Origin: Bradyrhizobium liaoningense
GTDB lineage: Bacteria > Pseudomonadota > Alphaproteobacteria > Rhizobiales > Xanthobacteraceae
Reading direction: 5' to 3'
Length of the DNA: 64,000 bases
Assembly: GCF_018130825.1 (NCBI RefSeq)
Contig: NZ_JAFCJS010000002.1
Location: 1-64,000 of the forward strand
Part shown: positions 34,884 through 43,868 of the stretch, piece after piece
Layout: the number at the start of each line of letters is the position of its first letter
How positions within the stretch are numbered: position 1 is the first letter of the stretch
Program-made: the position numbers and the translations under genes
Notes under the pieces: model-generated
Databases searched by the model: none
Seen by the model: only the letters and a program-made list of their open reading frames with translations
Told to the model about the DNA's origin: nothing

Positions 34884-37091
34884 TTAGAATCTCGCGGCCA
34901 CCGTCAGCCGCACCGCAAGCGGCTCGGCCGGATGGACGTGACGATCCGCAACGCCCTCGATGGGCTCGCCCGGCAGCCGCGACAGATAGTAGTATTCGAT
35001 CTGGTTGGTCTGGGCGTTGAAGAGGTTGAGCACGTCGAGTTGCACCCGAACGCCGTTGTCGAAGTTGTAGCCGGCGCGGGCGTTGAAGATCAGCGAGGAC
35101 CGTGAACGGACGCTGTCGTCTTCGATCAGGGGACGCGGGCCGAAATAGCGCGCCTTCAGCGCACCGAACCATCCGGTGTCGCCGCCGAGCGTGACCGCGC
35201 CGCTCGCCACCCATGCTGGCGCACCGGGGATGCGGGCGCCGGCCGGATCGAAATCGGTGAAGCGCGCGTGGGTATGGGCGACGTCGAGATCGACCGTCAT
35301 CCATGGCAGCGGCTTGTACTGGTTCGTCCACTCGACGCCGACGCGGCGGCTGGGGCGGCTCGGCTCGGTGGTGCCGGCGTCGCCCACGAACAGCAGCTCC
35401 GAGTCGAAGTCGAGCACGAAGACTGCGAGCGAGCTGGTCAGACCCTCGATCGGTTTGGTGCGCACGCCGAGCTCGGCGCCGCGCGAGCGCACGAGCAGCG
35501 GCACGCGGTCGAGCGGGGTCACCTTGTCGTTGGGATCGACCGTGATCGTCGCGCCGCGAATGTCGTTGCTGTGCAGGCCGTAGCCGGCATTGGCGTAGAA
35601 CTCGGTCCCATACCAGGGGCCGAGCACGATGCCGGCCTTCGGGCTCGCCATCGACGCCTGCGCGCTCCCCGAATTCTGCGGCGTGTCGCTGAAGACGTGC
35701 CCGGCGAAGACATCTTCGCGGATGCCGATCGTGGTGCGCAACCAGTCGGTCCACCGCGTGGTGGTATCGGTCCAGAGGCCGACATTGCCCTCCCGCACGC
35801 GGTCATCGCGCACGGTCGAGAGCCAATTGCGCTGCTCGGTCTTGAACAGGCCGACATGGATGTCGTCGTAGCGGCTCTGTATGCCGACACGGGTTTGCGA
35901 TTCGAGGCCGGCAAAGCGCCAGTCGAACGCATGCCGCGCATCGACGCCGCCGAAGCTGCGGCGGTCGAGCTGGCTGAACTGGTCGCCATTGACCGGGTTG
36001 TCGAGGAAGTAGGTGAAATCGTTGAAGAGCCGCAGGTCGGAGCGCACGACATAGGCGCGGACATTGGTTTGTCCGTAGTCGCCTGACTGCGCCCAGCTGC
36101 CGGACAGGCTGAACCGGCTCGAGGTGCCGCCGTCGGTCGGATTAAGCGTGCCGAGGCGATCGATCAGGCCCTGGTCGATCGCGCGTTGCGCAACCTGGTC
36201 GGTGGAATTCCAGCCATTGGAATAGGCCATCGCCGTCAGCGTCAGGCCGTCGGTCGCGGTGCCCTGACTGTAGCGCAGCACGCCGTTCAGCTTGCGGACG
36301 TCGTCCGGCGACCGCCACGGGCCATCATATTTGGTGGCCTCGAGCGCCGCCAGCAGCGTGCCGGCGCCGACGGCGTTCGATGTTGCCGCCAGGGCCCGGC
36401 CATAACCGAAGCTGCCGAAGGTGAGCTCCGCGATGTTGTGCGGCAGCTTGTTGACATAGTCGATCGCCACGGCGCCGGCGGATGCGAAATCGCCCTGGTC
36501 GGCGAAATACGGTCCCTTGCGCACATCGACGGACTGGATCAGCTCCGGGATCAGGAAATTGATGTCGGCGTAGCCCTGACCATGGCCGTGGGTCGGCATG
36601 TTGACGGGCATGCCGTCAACGCTGATCGCAAGATCGGTGCCGTGATCGAGATTGAAGCCGCGCAGAAAATACTGATTGGCTTTGCCCTCGCCGGAGTGCT
36701 GGGTGACGATCAGGCCCGGCACCACTTCCAGGGCCTCGCCGGGCCGCGAGAATGGGATGGCATTGACCTCTTTGCCGCTGATGCGAACTGCGCTGGCGGC
36801 CGTGGGCTGCAAGGCGGTTGAGCCGCCGGGCGCCGCCGCCCCGGCTGCGCCGCCGCCCTCGGTCGAATTGTCCGTGCGAGCGGCCGTCGGATGATTGCGT
36901 GGACCCGCAGTTTTCGGTGACTTCTTGCGGGCCAGCCGCTTCGGATGCTGTTCCACCTCGGCCGCGACGGTGACCGGCGGCAGCTCGGCGGCCGCGACCG
37001 GGCTGAGCTCGTGGGCTGCTGCCGGAAGCGTACACAGGGCGGACGATGCGGCGGCCGAAAACATCCGCAACAAGGTCCCACGCACCGCCAC
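34884..37091 (-). CDS. TonB-dependent receptor, probable nickel(-chelate) uptake
   Basis: This 735-residue outer-membrane receptor has a signal peptide of about 26 residues, a Lys/Pro-rich linker, a plug domain (about 100-225; RPGEALEVVPGLIVTQHSG, NQYFLRGFNLDHG, SVDGMPVNMP), a His-containing PTHGHGQGYADIN loop, and a barrel ending in the typical C-terminal Phe (LTVAARF). A perfect GTATGA-N16-TCATAC site, the E. coli-type NikR operator, is centred about 62 bases ahead of the ATG. Nickel-responsive repression is therefore likely, and with it a role in TonB-powered nickel or nickel-chelate import. HupE-type permeases encoded about 8 kb away could complete the inner-membrane step. Confidence 0.93.
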   Translation of the reverse strand: MAVRGTLLRMFSAAASSALCTLPAAAHELSPVAAAELPPVTVAAEVEQHPKRLARKKSPKTAGPRNHPTAARTDNSTEGGGAAGAAAPGGSTALQPTAASAVRISGKEVNAIPFSRPGEALEVVPGLIVTQHSGEGKANQYFLRGFNLDHGTDLAISVDGMPVNMPTHGHGQGYADINFLIPELIQSVDVRKGPYFADQGDFASAGAVAIDYVNKLPHNIAELTFGSFGYGRALAATSNAVGAGTLLAALEATKYDGPWRSPDDVRKLNGVLRYSQGTATDGLTLTAMAYSNGWNSTDQVAQRAIDQGLIDRLGTLNPTDGGTSSRFSLSGSWAQSGDYGQTNVRAYVVRSDLRLFNDFTYFLDNPVNGDQFSQLDRRSFGGVDARHAFDWRFAGLESQTRVGIQSRYDDIHVGLFKTEQRNWLSTVRDDRVREGNVGLWTDTTTRWTDWLRTTIGIREDVFAGHVFSDTPQNSGSAQASMASPKAGIVLGPWYGTEFYANAGYGLHSNDIRGATITVDPNDKVTPLDRVPLLVRSRGAELGVRTKPIEGLTSSLAVFVLDFDSELLFVGDAGTTEPSRPSRRVGVEWTNQYKPLPWMTVDLDVAHTHARFTDFDPAGARIPGAPAWVASGAVTLGGDTGWFGALKARYFGPRPLIEDDSVRSRSSLIFNARAGYNFDNGVRVQLDVLNLFNAQTNQIEYYYLSRLPGEPIEGVADRHVHPAEPLAVRLTVAARF

Positions 37092-37138
37092 GTCTCCGCA
37101 TTCCTACCAGTCCAGCAACGCCAAGCTCTAGCAGGGGA

Positions 37139-37166
37139 GTATGACGATGCGGCAACAATGTCATAC
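37139..37166 (-). promoter_or_regulatory. NikR-type operator GTATGA-N16-TCATAC
   Basis: GTATGAC and GTCATAC are seven-base inverted halves spaced 14 bases, which matches the E. coli NikR operator GTATGA-N16-TCATAC at all twelve conserved positions. It lies in the divergent intergenic region, 48 bases from the TonB-receptor ATG and 215 bases from the GspN-like start. Repression of the receptor by nickel-loaded NikR is the simplest reading. Confidence 0.85.
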
Positions 37167-37381
37167 TGGGGCCCGGAGCCGGTGTCGAGGCGCGGAATGA
37201 CGCGACGGCAACCGGCCGGGGAAACATCGGGGAGGTCGCGGATGTTTCGCACAAGTGTCACATCGGCAGCCGATAAGCCTTGCTCCCCTCGGTGCTCAGC
37301 GCCTGGCGAGCCGCTTGTCTTGCCTGAGCTGGCCGCCAGCCTTCTTGACTGAGACTCTTGCGCGTTGCTTCCGACAGGCCG

Positions 37382-38068
37382 ATGACTGGGAACATGAGAG
37401 GGCACAAGGCGGCGCGGCGGATATCGGTGGGGTTCGTGCTCGTGCTGGCGTTTCTGCTCGACGTGTCCGCCTCGACCTCCGCGCTGCCGGCGGATTTCCC
37501 TGACATCGACGTGCCGGGCTTCAACGGGCCGACGTCCAGCCTTGGGACGTCCAGCCTTGGGGAGTCTCCCGCAACGTTGGCACCGGTCAGTTCCGCGGCG
37601 CCATCGCGGTCTCCGGTCAACCGGGAGGCAATGCGCGGCAATCCGCTCTGGGCCGTCCCGCTCGCGGCGCTTTCGGACACGAACGAACGGCCGATCTTCT
37701 CGGCCTCGCGTCGGCCGCCGTCGTCGCCTGCGGTTTCGGAGCCTGTATCGAAAGTGCCGCCCGCGCCGCCGAGCCCACCGCCGGCCGAGCTGCGGCTCGT
37801 GCTGGTCGGAACCGTCGTCGGGGGCGATCAGAGTGTCGGCATTTTCGTCGACGAGACCAGCAAGGCCACGCTGCGCCTGAAGCTCGACGGAGATTACCAG
37901 GGCTGGCGCCTCAGTTCGGTGCACCCACGCGAGGTGACGATGGTGCGCGGCGAGCTCTCCGAGACGCTGACATTCCCGAAAGCAGGCGGAGCCGTGCCCG
38001 CGACAGGACCGGCGGTTGCGGAAAGTGCGGTGAAGCGAGGCAGCTCGCACACGGCTCAGTATGACTGA
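37382..38068 (+). CDS. Orphan GspN/GspC-like type II secretion-related protein
   Basis: This protein of about 228 residues starts at the ATG of MTGNMRGHK; a TTG eight codons upstream and an ATG four codons downstream are alternatives. An N-terminal membrane anchor (SVGFVLVLAFLLDV) is followed by a Pro/Ser-rich linker, then LWAVPLAALSDTNERPIFSASRRPP and a small beta domain (LVGTVVGGDQSVGIFVD), typical of GspN and the homology region of GspC. No other type II secretion gene is nearby. It is divergent from the TonB receptor across the NikR-type site. Confidence 0.7.
   Translation: MTGNMRGHKAARRISVGFVLVLAFLLDVSASTSALPADFPDIDVPGFNGPTSSLGTSSLGESPATLAPVSSAAPSRSPVNREAMRGNPLWAVPLAALSDTNERPIFSASRRPPSSPAVSEPVSKVPPAPPSPPPAELRLVLVGTVVGGDQSVGIFVDETSKATLRLKLDGDYQGWRLSSVHPREVTMVRGELSETLTFPKAGGAVPATGPAVAESAVKRGSSHTAQYD
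37531..37560 (+). repeat. In-frame 15-base tandem duplication
   Basis: GACGTCCAGCCTTGG occurs twice without spacer inside the linker of the GspN-like protein, giving the protein repeat TSSLGTSSLG. A recent slippage or length polymorphism is likely. Confidence 0.85.
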
Positions 38069-38113
38069 ACGAGTCCTTCAGGCAGACGTCGCTGCTATTG
38101 GGGCCGTGCAAAC

Positions 38114-39241
38114 TTAAATCTGGAACACCCGCCGGGGGGCACGTGTCAGACACTCATGCCCGGCTTCCGTGACGAGCACGGTCTCGCTCAGCGCGAGCCC
38201 GTCGGCGGAAACATACATGTGGAACACCATGCCTTCCTCCAGCTTCCAGTCGGCGCCGGGCAGGAAGACGCGTGAGAAGTCGCTGGTGCGAGGCGTGTGG
38301 AGCGGATAGCAGCCGAGCGAATAGCCCGTGATATTGGGAAAGTCGGGCCGCAGGCCTTCGGCGAGCATCGTGTCTCTGGCCAGCGCGTCGATATCGGCGG
38401 CTGCGGCACCCGGCTTCATCGCTTCGAGCTGCCGGTCCTGGATCTCGATCAGACGGCGGGCGAGTTGCGACCGGCGCGGGTCGATCTCGCCGATCACGGC
38501 CGAGCGCATCAGGCGGGCGCCGTAGCCGTCGATATAGGGCAACAGCTCCATATGCAGAACGTCGCCTTTGGCGAGCGGCTGCTTGGTGAGCCCGCCGTGC
38601 AGAAAGGCGTTGCCAACGCCGGCGGTGATGATTCCCGCGCGCGCCGCATCGGCGCCCTCCTGCATGAACACCTGATAGACGGCCGCCGCGGCGTCGCGGG
38701 CCGACCGGCCTTCGCCGGCCGCCTTCACAGCGGCATCGATGCCGAGATCGCCTATTGCGGCGGCGCGCCGGAGCACGGCGATTTCCCTTGCGCTTTTCCT
38801 GGCGCGGAGCAGGGCCATCACGCCGGAGAAGTCGACAAATTGCGCGTCCGGCAGCTGGGCAGACAAATGCTTGAAGCGGGACAGCGGCATGCAATAGGAA
38901 TCTTCGTCGAGACCGACACGGCCTGCGGCGAAACCGAGGCTGCGGACGATACCGGCGAGGACCTTGACCGGGTCTTCCCAATCGGCGAACGCGACGGAGC
39001 GCTGCAGCCATGAGCTCTCGCTGAACGGGCCGAGGTCGACGGCGCGCAGAATCATGATCGGCTCGCCATCGCGCGGCAGCAGGCAGGCCCGATACATGTT
39101 CTCCGAGATCAGGAAGCCGGTGAGATAGGCGAGAAACTCGCTCTGATCGATGATCAGGACATCGAGATTTCGTGCCGCCATCTGCGCGCGCACGCGCTTG
39201 ACGCGTGCGTCATATTCGTCGATCGGAAACAACATCGTCAT
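38114..39241 (-). CDS. M24-family protein with degenerate metal site (creatinase-like)
   Basis: This 375-residue protein has the creatinase N-domain (about 1-135) and pita-bread C-domain of Xaa-Pro peptidases. The usual five metal ligands are mostly replaced. The first Asp region reads LHMELLPYIDGYGARLMRS with Arg where the second Asp is expected, the first Glu is lost in GMVFHMYV, and the last aligns to Ser in ALSETVLVT; the His (PLHTPRT) remains. Metal-independent relatives such as creatinase act on C-N bonds other than peptides. It is the last gene of the seven-gene importer operon. Ectoine hydrolase-type activity is an alternative. Confidence 0.85.
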   Translation of the reverse strand: MTMLFPIDEYDARVKRVRAQMAARNLDVLIIDQSEFLAYLTGFLISENMYRACLLPRDGEPIMILRAVDLGPFSESSWLQRSVAFADWEDPVKVLAGIVRSLGFAAGRVGLDEDSYCMPLSRFKHLSAQLPDAQFVDFSGVMALLRARKSAREIAVLRRAAAIGDLGIDAAVKAAGEGRSARDAAAAVYQVFMQEGADAARAGIITAGVGNAFLHGGLTKQPLAKGDVLHMELLPYIDGYGARLMRSAVIGEIDPRRSQLARRLIEIQDRQLEAMKPGAAAADIDALARDTMLAEGLRPDFPNITGYSLGCYPLHTPRTSDFSRVFLPGADWKLEEGMVFHMYVSADGLALSETVLVTEAGHECLTRAPRRVFQI

Positions 39242-39280
39242 TCGCCCTCGTGGGATCAGATGCGCGATTTCGAGCGCGCG

Positions 39281-40495
39281 TCAGCCGCAGATCTCGAGGA
39301 TCGCGAGCATGTAGATGCGGATCATGTCGACGAAATCGACGATATCGACCCGCTCGTCGGGCATGGTGTTGTAGCGTCCGCCGGGACCGCAGACGATGCC
39401 TTCCATCTTGCCGAAATAGTGCAGGTGACCGGCGTCGGTGCCGTAGAAGCAGCTCGGCGCCACGGGTCCGGTCGGCTGGTCTTCGCCGCGCACCGTGCGA
39501 TAGGCGCGGTTGATCGCGGCGACGATCGGGCTCGTACGCGCGACTTCGAATGGCGGCATGGTCGGCACGCCGGAACGATCCTCCGACATGATCTTGGCCT
39601 TGAGGCCGGGAAACCGTGCTTCGAGCGCATCGAGCTCGCGGCGCATGTCGGCCAGTGCGCCGGCCTCGGTCTGGCCCGGCGCATAGCGGCCCGAGCCCTT
39701 GATCCGGACGAAGTCGGCAACCTGCGGCGCGCGCCATTCGTGCAGCTCGCGCCCGAGCGCGCCATGGACGACGCCGACATGGACGCGGTTGATGCCCTCG
39801 TGCTCCGGCGAGAGCGCGCCCGAGAACTTCATCGCGTTGAGACGCGGAATGAGGTCGCACGCCGCGGTGATGGCGTCGACCGCCTCTTCGCGCTTGGACA
39901 GGTGACGGGTATTTCCTGTGAGCTCGATGATGAACATAAACGCCGCGGCGTGCATGGTCATCGCCTTCAGGTCGGTCGGCTCCGAATTGATGAAATAATC
40001 GGCGCGAAGTCCCTGCTCGACGAGCGAGTAGGTGCCGACGCCGCCTTGTAGCTCACCAACCACGTAGGTGAGGATGACGTCGCCTCGGAGCTTGACGCCG
40101 GCGTCGATCAGCGTCTTGACGGCGCAGAAATAGGCGGCGTCGCCGGCCTTCATGTTGGAGACGCCGATGCCGTAGATGAAGGCGTCGTCGACCTTGCCTG
40201 CCCAGGGATCGACGGTCCAGCCCTCGGTCACCGGGTTGGTGTCGAGATGGCCGTTGAACATCAGGCTCTTGCCGCCGCCGGTGCCTTTCCAGCGGCCGAC
40301 GGCGTTGACGCGTCCCTCGTCGCCGAAGGGCGTGAGCTCGCTTTCGAGGCCGATCTCGCGCATGCGGCCGGCCATGAAGGAGGCGAGCTGCTTCTCGCCC
40401 TCCGACTTGGAGTAGCTCTTGTGCTGCACCATGCGCGACAAGAGGTCGAGGGCGGCGGGCACGTCGATCCGGGCGAGAAGTGCGTTGTGATCCAT
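39281..40495 (-). CDS. M20-family zinc amidohydrolase (ArgE/DapE/CPG2-like)
   Basis: This 404-residue protein shows the M20 catalytic-domain motifs FNGHLDTNP (first His and Asp), GVSNMKAGDA and VVGELQGG (catalytic Glu, with Leu-Gln instead of the second Glu), a lid/dimerisation domain in the middle, and a final FYGTDAGHLHYFG zinc-binding segment. Members cleave N-acyl amino acids, dipeptides or carbamoyl amines. It is encoded between the ATPase of an oligopeptide-type importer and the M24 protein, so it probably works on the imported substrate. Confidence 0.9.
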   Translation of the reverse strand: MDHNALLARIDVPAALDLLSRMVQHKSYSKSEGEKQLASFMAGRMREIGLESELTPFGDEGRVNAVGRWKGTGGGKSLMFNGHLDTNPVTEGWTVDPWAGKVDDAFIYGIGVSNMKAGDAAYFCAVKTLIDAGVKLRGDVILTYVVGELQGGVGTYSLVEQGLRADYFINSEPTDLKAMTMHAAAFMFIIELTGNTRHLSKREEAVDAITAACDLIPRLNAMKFSGALSPEHEGINRVHVGVVHGALGRELHEWRAPQVADFVRIKGSGRYAPGQTEAGALADMRRELDALEARFPGLKAKIMSEDRSGVPTMPPFEVARTSPIVAAINRAYRTVRGEDQPTGPVAPSCFYGTDAGHLHYFGKMEGIVCGPGGRYNTMPDERVDIVDFVDMIRIYMLAILEICG

Positions 40496-40512
40496 GAGAG
40501 AAATCCTTGTCG

Positions 40513-42087
40513 TCAGCCGACCGGTACGGGCGAGGCGGCCATCAGTTCGCGGGTATAGGGATGAACGTGCTCTGCGTCGAAATCCTCGGCCGGCAACAGG
40601 TCGACCATTTCACCGCGGCGCATCACGGCGATGCGGTGGGCGATCTGACGGATGAGGTTGAGATCGTGGGTGATGAAGAGGAAGGCGGTTCCGGTCGCGG
40701 CGCGCAGCGCCAGCAGCAATTCGATGATCTGCGCCTGCACGGAGACGTCCAGCGGCGCGGTGATCTCGTCGCAGATCACGAGCTTTGGCCGCGCGGCAAA
40801 GGCCCGTGCGATGGCGACGCGCTGCTTCTGGCCGCCGGAAAGCTGGTGCGGCCAGCGATCGGCAAAGGACGTCGGCAGGCGGACCTGTTCGAGAAGGCGG
40901 GGAATCTCGGCGGTGCTGCCGCCATACAGCTTCAGGGGACGCGACAGGATTTCGCCGACCTTCTGGCGCGGATTGAGCGAGGAATCCGGATGCTGGAAGA
41001 TGATCTGCACGTCGCGGCGATAGGCCGCGTTCATGTCACGCGCGCCTGTGATCTCGCGATTGTCGAAGCGGACTTTCCCCGAGAAGCGGGCAAGACCGGT
41101 GAGCGCACGTGCCACGGAGGATTTGCCCGAGCCGGATTCGCCGACGAGGCCGAGAATTTCTCCCGCCCGCACATCGAGGCCGATGCGTTTGGTCGCGGGC
41201 GGCGGCGGATGGCCGAAGAGGCTGCCGCGACCGTAATGGACCTCGATGTCCGAAGCCGCGAGAAGGACATCGTCACTGGACTTGTCGTGAATGAGACGCC
41301 GTTCCGGCCGCGGCACGGCCTGCACGAGGGCCTGCGTATCGGCATGCCGGGGCGCGCGGAAAATCTCGGCGGCCGGGGCCTGCTCCACCAGACGGCCGTG
41401 TTTCAGGACCGCGACCCGGTCGGCAACCCGCGTCACGAGCGCGAGGTCGTGGGAAATATAGAGTGCGGCAACGCCAGTTTCCTCGCGCAGCCGGGCGAAC
41501 AGTTCGAGGATGCGTGCACCGGTGATGACGTCGAGCGCCGTGGTCGGCTCGTCGAACAGGATGACATCAGGCCGGCAGCCGAACGCCGTGGCAATGATGA
41601 CACGCTGCTTTTCGCCGCCGGAGATCTCGTGCGGATAGCGTCGCATGATCGCGGCGGGATCGCGCAGTTCGACATGACTGAGCAGGTCGACGGCCAGCGC
41701 ATCCGCTTCGCGCTGCTTGAGGCCGCGGTGCTGGATTAGCGTCTCCGTCACTTGCCGGCCGATGGTGAGGGTCGGGTTGAGCGAGGTCGACGGATCCTGG
41801 AACACCATGCCGAGGCGGCGTCCCCGGATTCGGGTCAGCCCGCGCGGACTCAGGCGCTGGAGGTCGGTGTCACCGAGATGCAGGGAGCCTGCGATCTCGC
41901 GGGCATTGTCCGGCAAATGGCGCATCAGCGCCCAGGCGAGCGAGCTCTTGCCCGAGCCGGATTCGCCTACGAGGCCCAGCACTTCGCCCGGGCCGATCTG
42001 AAGCGAGATGTCGTGCAGCACGCGCACCGGTCCTGCGGCCGTCGCGTAGTCGAGCGTATAGTTCTCGATGGCAAGGGCAGGGATCAC
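40513..42087 (-). CDS. Fused double ATPase of dipeptide/oligopeptide ABC importer
   Basis: The protein has 524 residues and contains two complete ABC domains, equivalent to DppD plus DppF. Domain 1 has Walker [13 protein letters not shown], the signature region ISGGEKQRV and [11 protein letters not shown]. Domain 2 repeats [26 protein letters not shown] and [12 protein letters not shown]; the unusual DEITAPLD in place of DEPTSALD may alter hydrolysis there. The start overlaps the upstream permease by four bases. It energises uptake through the two neighbouring permeases. Confidence 0.94.
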   Translation of the reverse strand: MIPALAIENYTLDYATAAGPVRVLHDISLQIGPGEVLGLVGESGSGKSSLAWALMRHLPDNAREIAGSLHLGDTDLQRLSPRGLTRIRGRRLGMVFQDPSTSLNPTLTIGRQVTETLIQHRGLKQREADALAVDLLSHVELRDPAAIMRRYPHEISGGEKQRVIIATAFGCRPDVILFDEPTTALDVITGARILELFARLREETGVAALYISHDLALVTRVADRVAVLKHGRLVEQAPAAEIFRAPRHADTQALVQAVPRPERRLIHDKSSDDVLLAASDIEVHYGRGSLFGHPPPPATKRIGLDVRAGEILGLVGESGSGKSSVARALTGLARFSGKVRFDNREITGARDMNAAYRRDVQIIFQHPDSSLNPRQKVGEILSRPLKLYGGSTAEIPRLLEQVRLPTSFADRWPHQLSGGQKQRVAIARAFAARPKLVICDEITAPLDVSVQAQIIELLLALRAATGTAFLFITHDLNLIRQIAHRIAVMRRGEMVDLLPAEDFDAEHVHPYTRELMAASPVPVG

Positions 42088-42914
42088 CGCTCATCCTTCG
42101 GATTGAGGGCGTCGCGAAGGCCGTCGCCCAGCAGGTTGAAGGCAATGGCGGTGAGTGCGATCGCCGCCGCGGGCACGATCAGACCCCACGGCGCCTGGTA
42201 CATGTACTGCCGGGCATCGGCCACCATGAGCCCCCATTCCGATGCAGGCGGCTGCGCCCCGACGCCGAGGAAGCTGAGGGTCGCGAACAGCATGACGGCA
42301 AAGGACACGCGAATGGTCGATTCGATCACGATCGGCGCCATCACGTTGGGCAGCATCTCGCGGAAGATGATCCAGACTGCGCCCTCGCCACGCGCGATGG
42401 CCGCCTTGACGTAGTCCTGATTGCGCACGTTGAGTGCAACGGAGCGGGTGACGCGCGCCATGCCGGGCGCAAAAGCCACCGCAATGGCGATGACGGCGTT
42501 GCCGGCGCCATTGCCGAGCGTCGAGACCAGCAATAGCGCGAGCAGAAGGCCGGGGATCGCCATCACCGCGTCGTTGGTGCGCATGATGGCCTCGTCGGTT
42601 CGGCCGCCGAGATAGGCCGAGCCGACGCCGATGATGGCGCCGGCCGCGCTGCCAACGAAGGTCGCGATGAGGGCCATCGGCACGGTCGAGCGGGCGCCGA
42701 CCATCAGGCGGCTCAGGATGTCGCGGCCGAATTGGTCCGCGCCAAGCCAGTTCTGCCAGCCGGGTGGGCGAAACCGGCCGAGAAAATCGATCTTCTCCGG
42801 CGCGTACGGGGCAAGCGCCGGCCCGAACAGGCATGCAATGGCAATGAGCGCCAGGAGCGTCACGCCGACGAGCCCCTGCGGTCTTCGGATCAGGCGGATG
42901 AGCAGCTCAGTCAT
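42084..42914 (-). CDS. Dipeptide/oligopeptide ABC importer permease (DppC-like)
   Basis: This inner-membrane permease of about 276 residues starts at MTELLIRL; its ATG overlaps the DppB-like gene by eight bases. It has an N-terminal OppC-type segment, about six membrane helices and the EAA loop region (AIARGEGAVWIIFREMLPNVMAP) that contacts the ATPase. The protein forms the channel with the DppB-like partner. The order permease-permease-ATPase follows the usual dpp layout. Confidence 0.93.
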   Translation of the reverse strand: MTELLIRLIRRPQGLVGVTLLALIAIACLFGPALAPYAPEKIDFLGRFRPPGWQNWLGADQFGRDILSRLMVGARSTVPMALIATFVGSAAGAIIGVGSAYLGGRTDEAIMRTNDAVMAIPGLLLALLLVSTLGNGAGNAVIAIAVAFAPGMARVTRSVALNVRNQDYVKAAIARGEGAVWIIFREMLPNVMAPIVIESTIRVSFAVMLFATLSFLGVGAQPPASEWGLMVADARQYMYQAPWGLIVPAAAIALTAIAFNLLGDGLRDALNPKDER

Positions 42915-43854
42915 AGCGGATCCGCGGGTCGAGAACGGCATAGGCCATGTCGGCAAGCGTGTTGGTGACGGCGTAGGTCGCCGCCATGATCAACGCGCCC
43001 GCCTGGATCGACGGCAGGTCGCGCGCCGTGATGGCGACCATGAGGGCCCGTCCGATGCCGGGAATGGCGAAGATCTCCTCGATCACGATGATGCCGCCGA
43101 GCAGGTAGCCGACATCGAGCGCAATGATCGTCACCACCGGCAACAGCGCGTTGCGCAGCGCGTGACGGAATAGCACGCTGCGTTCCGGCAAACCCTTCAG
43201 GCGCGCTGCGCGGATATAGTCCGATTTCAGCACGTCCAGCGTCTCGGAGCGCATCATGCGCATCACGTGCGCGATGAGGATCACCGAAATCGTCAGCACC
43301 GGCAGCGCCAAATGAGAGATGCCGTCGCCGAAATTTTCCAGCGGCGACACGTAGCCCGTCGCCGGAAGCCAATGCAACGTGTCGGCCAGCAGGAGCGCAA
43401 GCAGTGTCGCGGTGACGAATTCGGGCAGTGAGACGCCGAGATATGCGATCAGACTAACGCCGGTGTCGGCGGCCCTGCCTTGCCGCAGCGCCGCCACCAC
43501 ACCGAGTGGTACGGCGACGACCAGCGTGACGAGGATGGACGATGCCGCGAGCAGCAGCGAACGCGACAGCGCGCTCAGCATTTCCGGGCCGACGGGCTGG
43601 CTGGTCCGCATCGAGATGCCGAAATCGCCGGTGAAGACGTGGCCGGCCCAGCGCAGATATTGCTGCCAGGCCGGAGCGCCGAGCCCAAGCTTCGCCCTGA
43701 GCGCAGCCAGCATTTCGGGCGTCGCATTCTCGCCGAGCAGCGACTGGGCCGCGTCGGCCGGCAGGACCTGCGTGATGGCGAACACCAGCATCGACACGAC
43801 GATGACGGTGTAGACCATCAGCAGCAGACGGCGCGCGAACCAGGCAAGCGACAC
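42907..43854 (-). CDS. Dipeptide/oligopeptide ABC importer permease (DppB-like)
   Basis: This 315-residue permease has an N-terminal helix (RRLLLMVYTVIVVSMLVFAI), about six membrane helices and the EAA loop DYIRAARLKGLPERSVLFRHALRN typical of DppB/OppB. It follows the substrate-binding protein gene by 14 bases and overlaps the DppC-like gene. It is part of one operon with two M20 proteins and the M24 protein, which suggests a peptide-like or N-acyl substrate. Confidence 0.93.
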   Translation of the reverse strand: MSLAWFARRLLLMVYTVIVVSMLVFAITQVLPADAAQSLLGENATPEMLAALRAKLGLGAPAWQQYLRWAGHVFTGDFGISMRTSQPVGPEMLSALSRSLLLAASSILVTLVVAVPLGVVAALRQGRAADTGVSLIAYLGVSLPEFVTATLLALLLADTLHWLPATGYVSPLENFGDGISHLALPVLTISVILIAHVMRMMRSETLDVLKSDYIRAARLKGLPERSVLFRHALRNALLPVVTIIALDVGYLLGGIIVIEEIFAIPGIGRALMVAITARDLPSIQAGALIMAATYAVTNTLADMAYAVLDPRIRYD

Positions 43855-43868
43855 CCGAAGCCTCCGCG

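Noticed and set aside
36895..37380. Cobalamin riboswitch ahead of the TonB receptor
   Set aside because: I looked for the B12-box and related conserved elements in the leader on the minus strand and found none. The NikR-type palindrome explains regulation better.
38114..40495. Ectoine hydrolase/deacetylase pair (DoeA/DoeB)
   Set aside because: The M24-M20 order is similar, but the operon carries an oligopeptide-type importer and a HutC-type regulator rather than ectoine transport and EnuR-type control. Mentioned only as an alternative.
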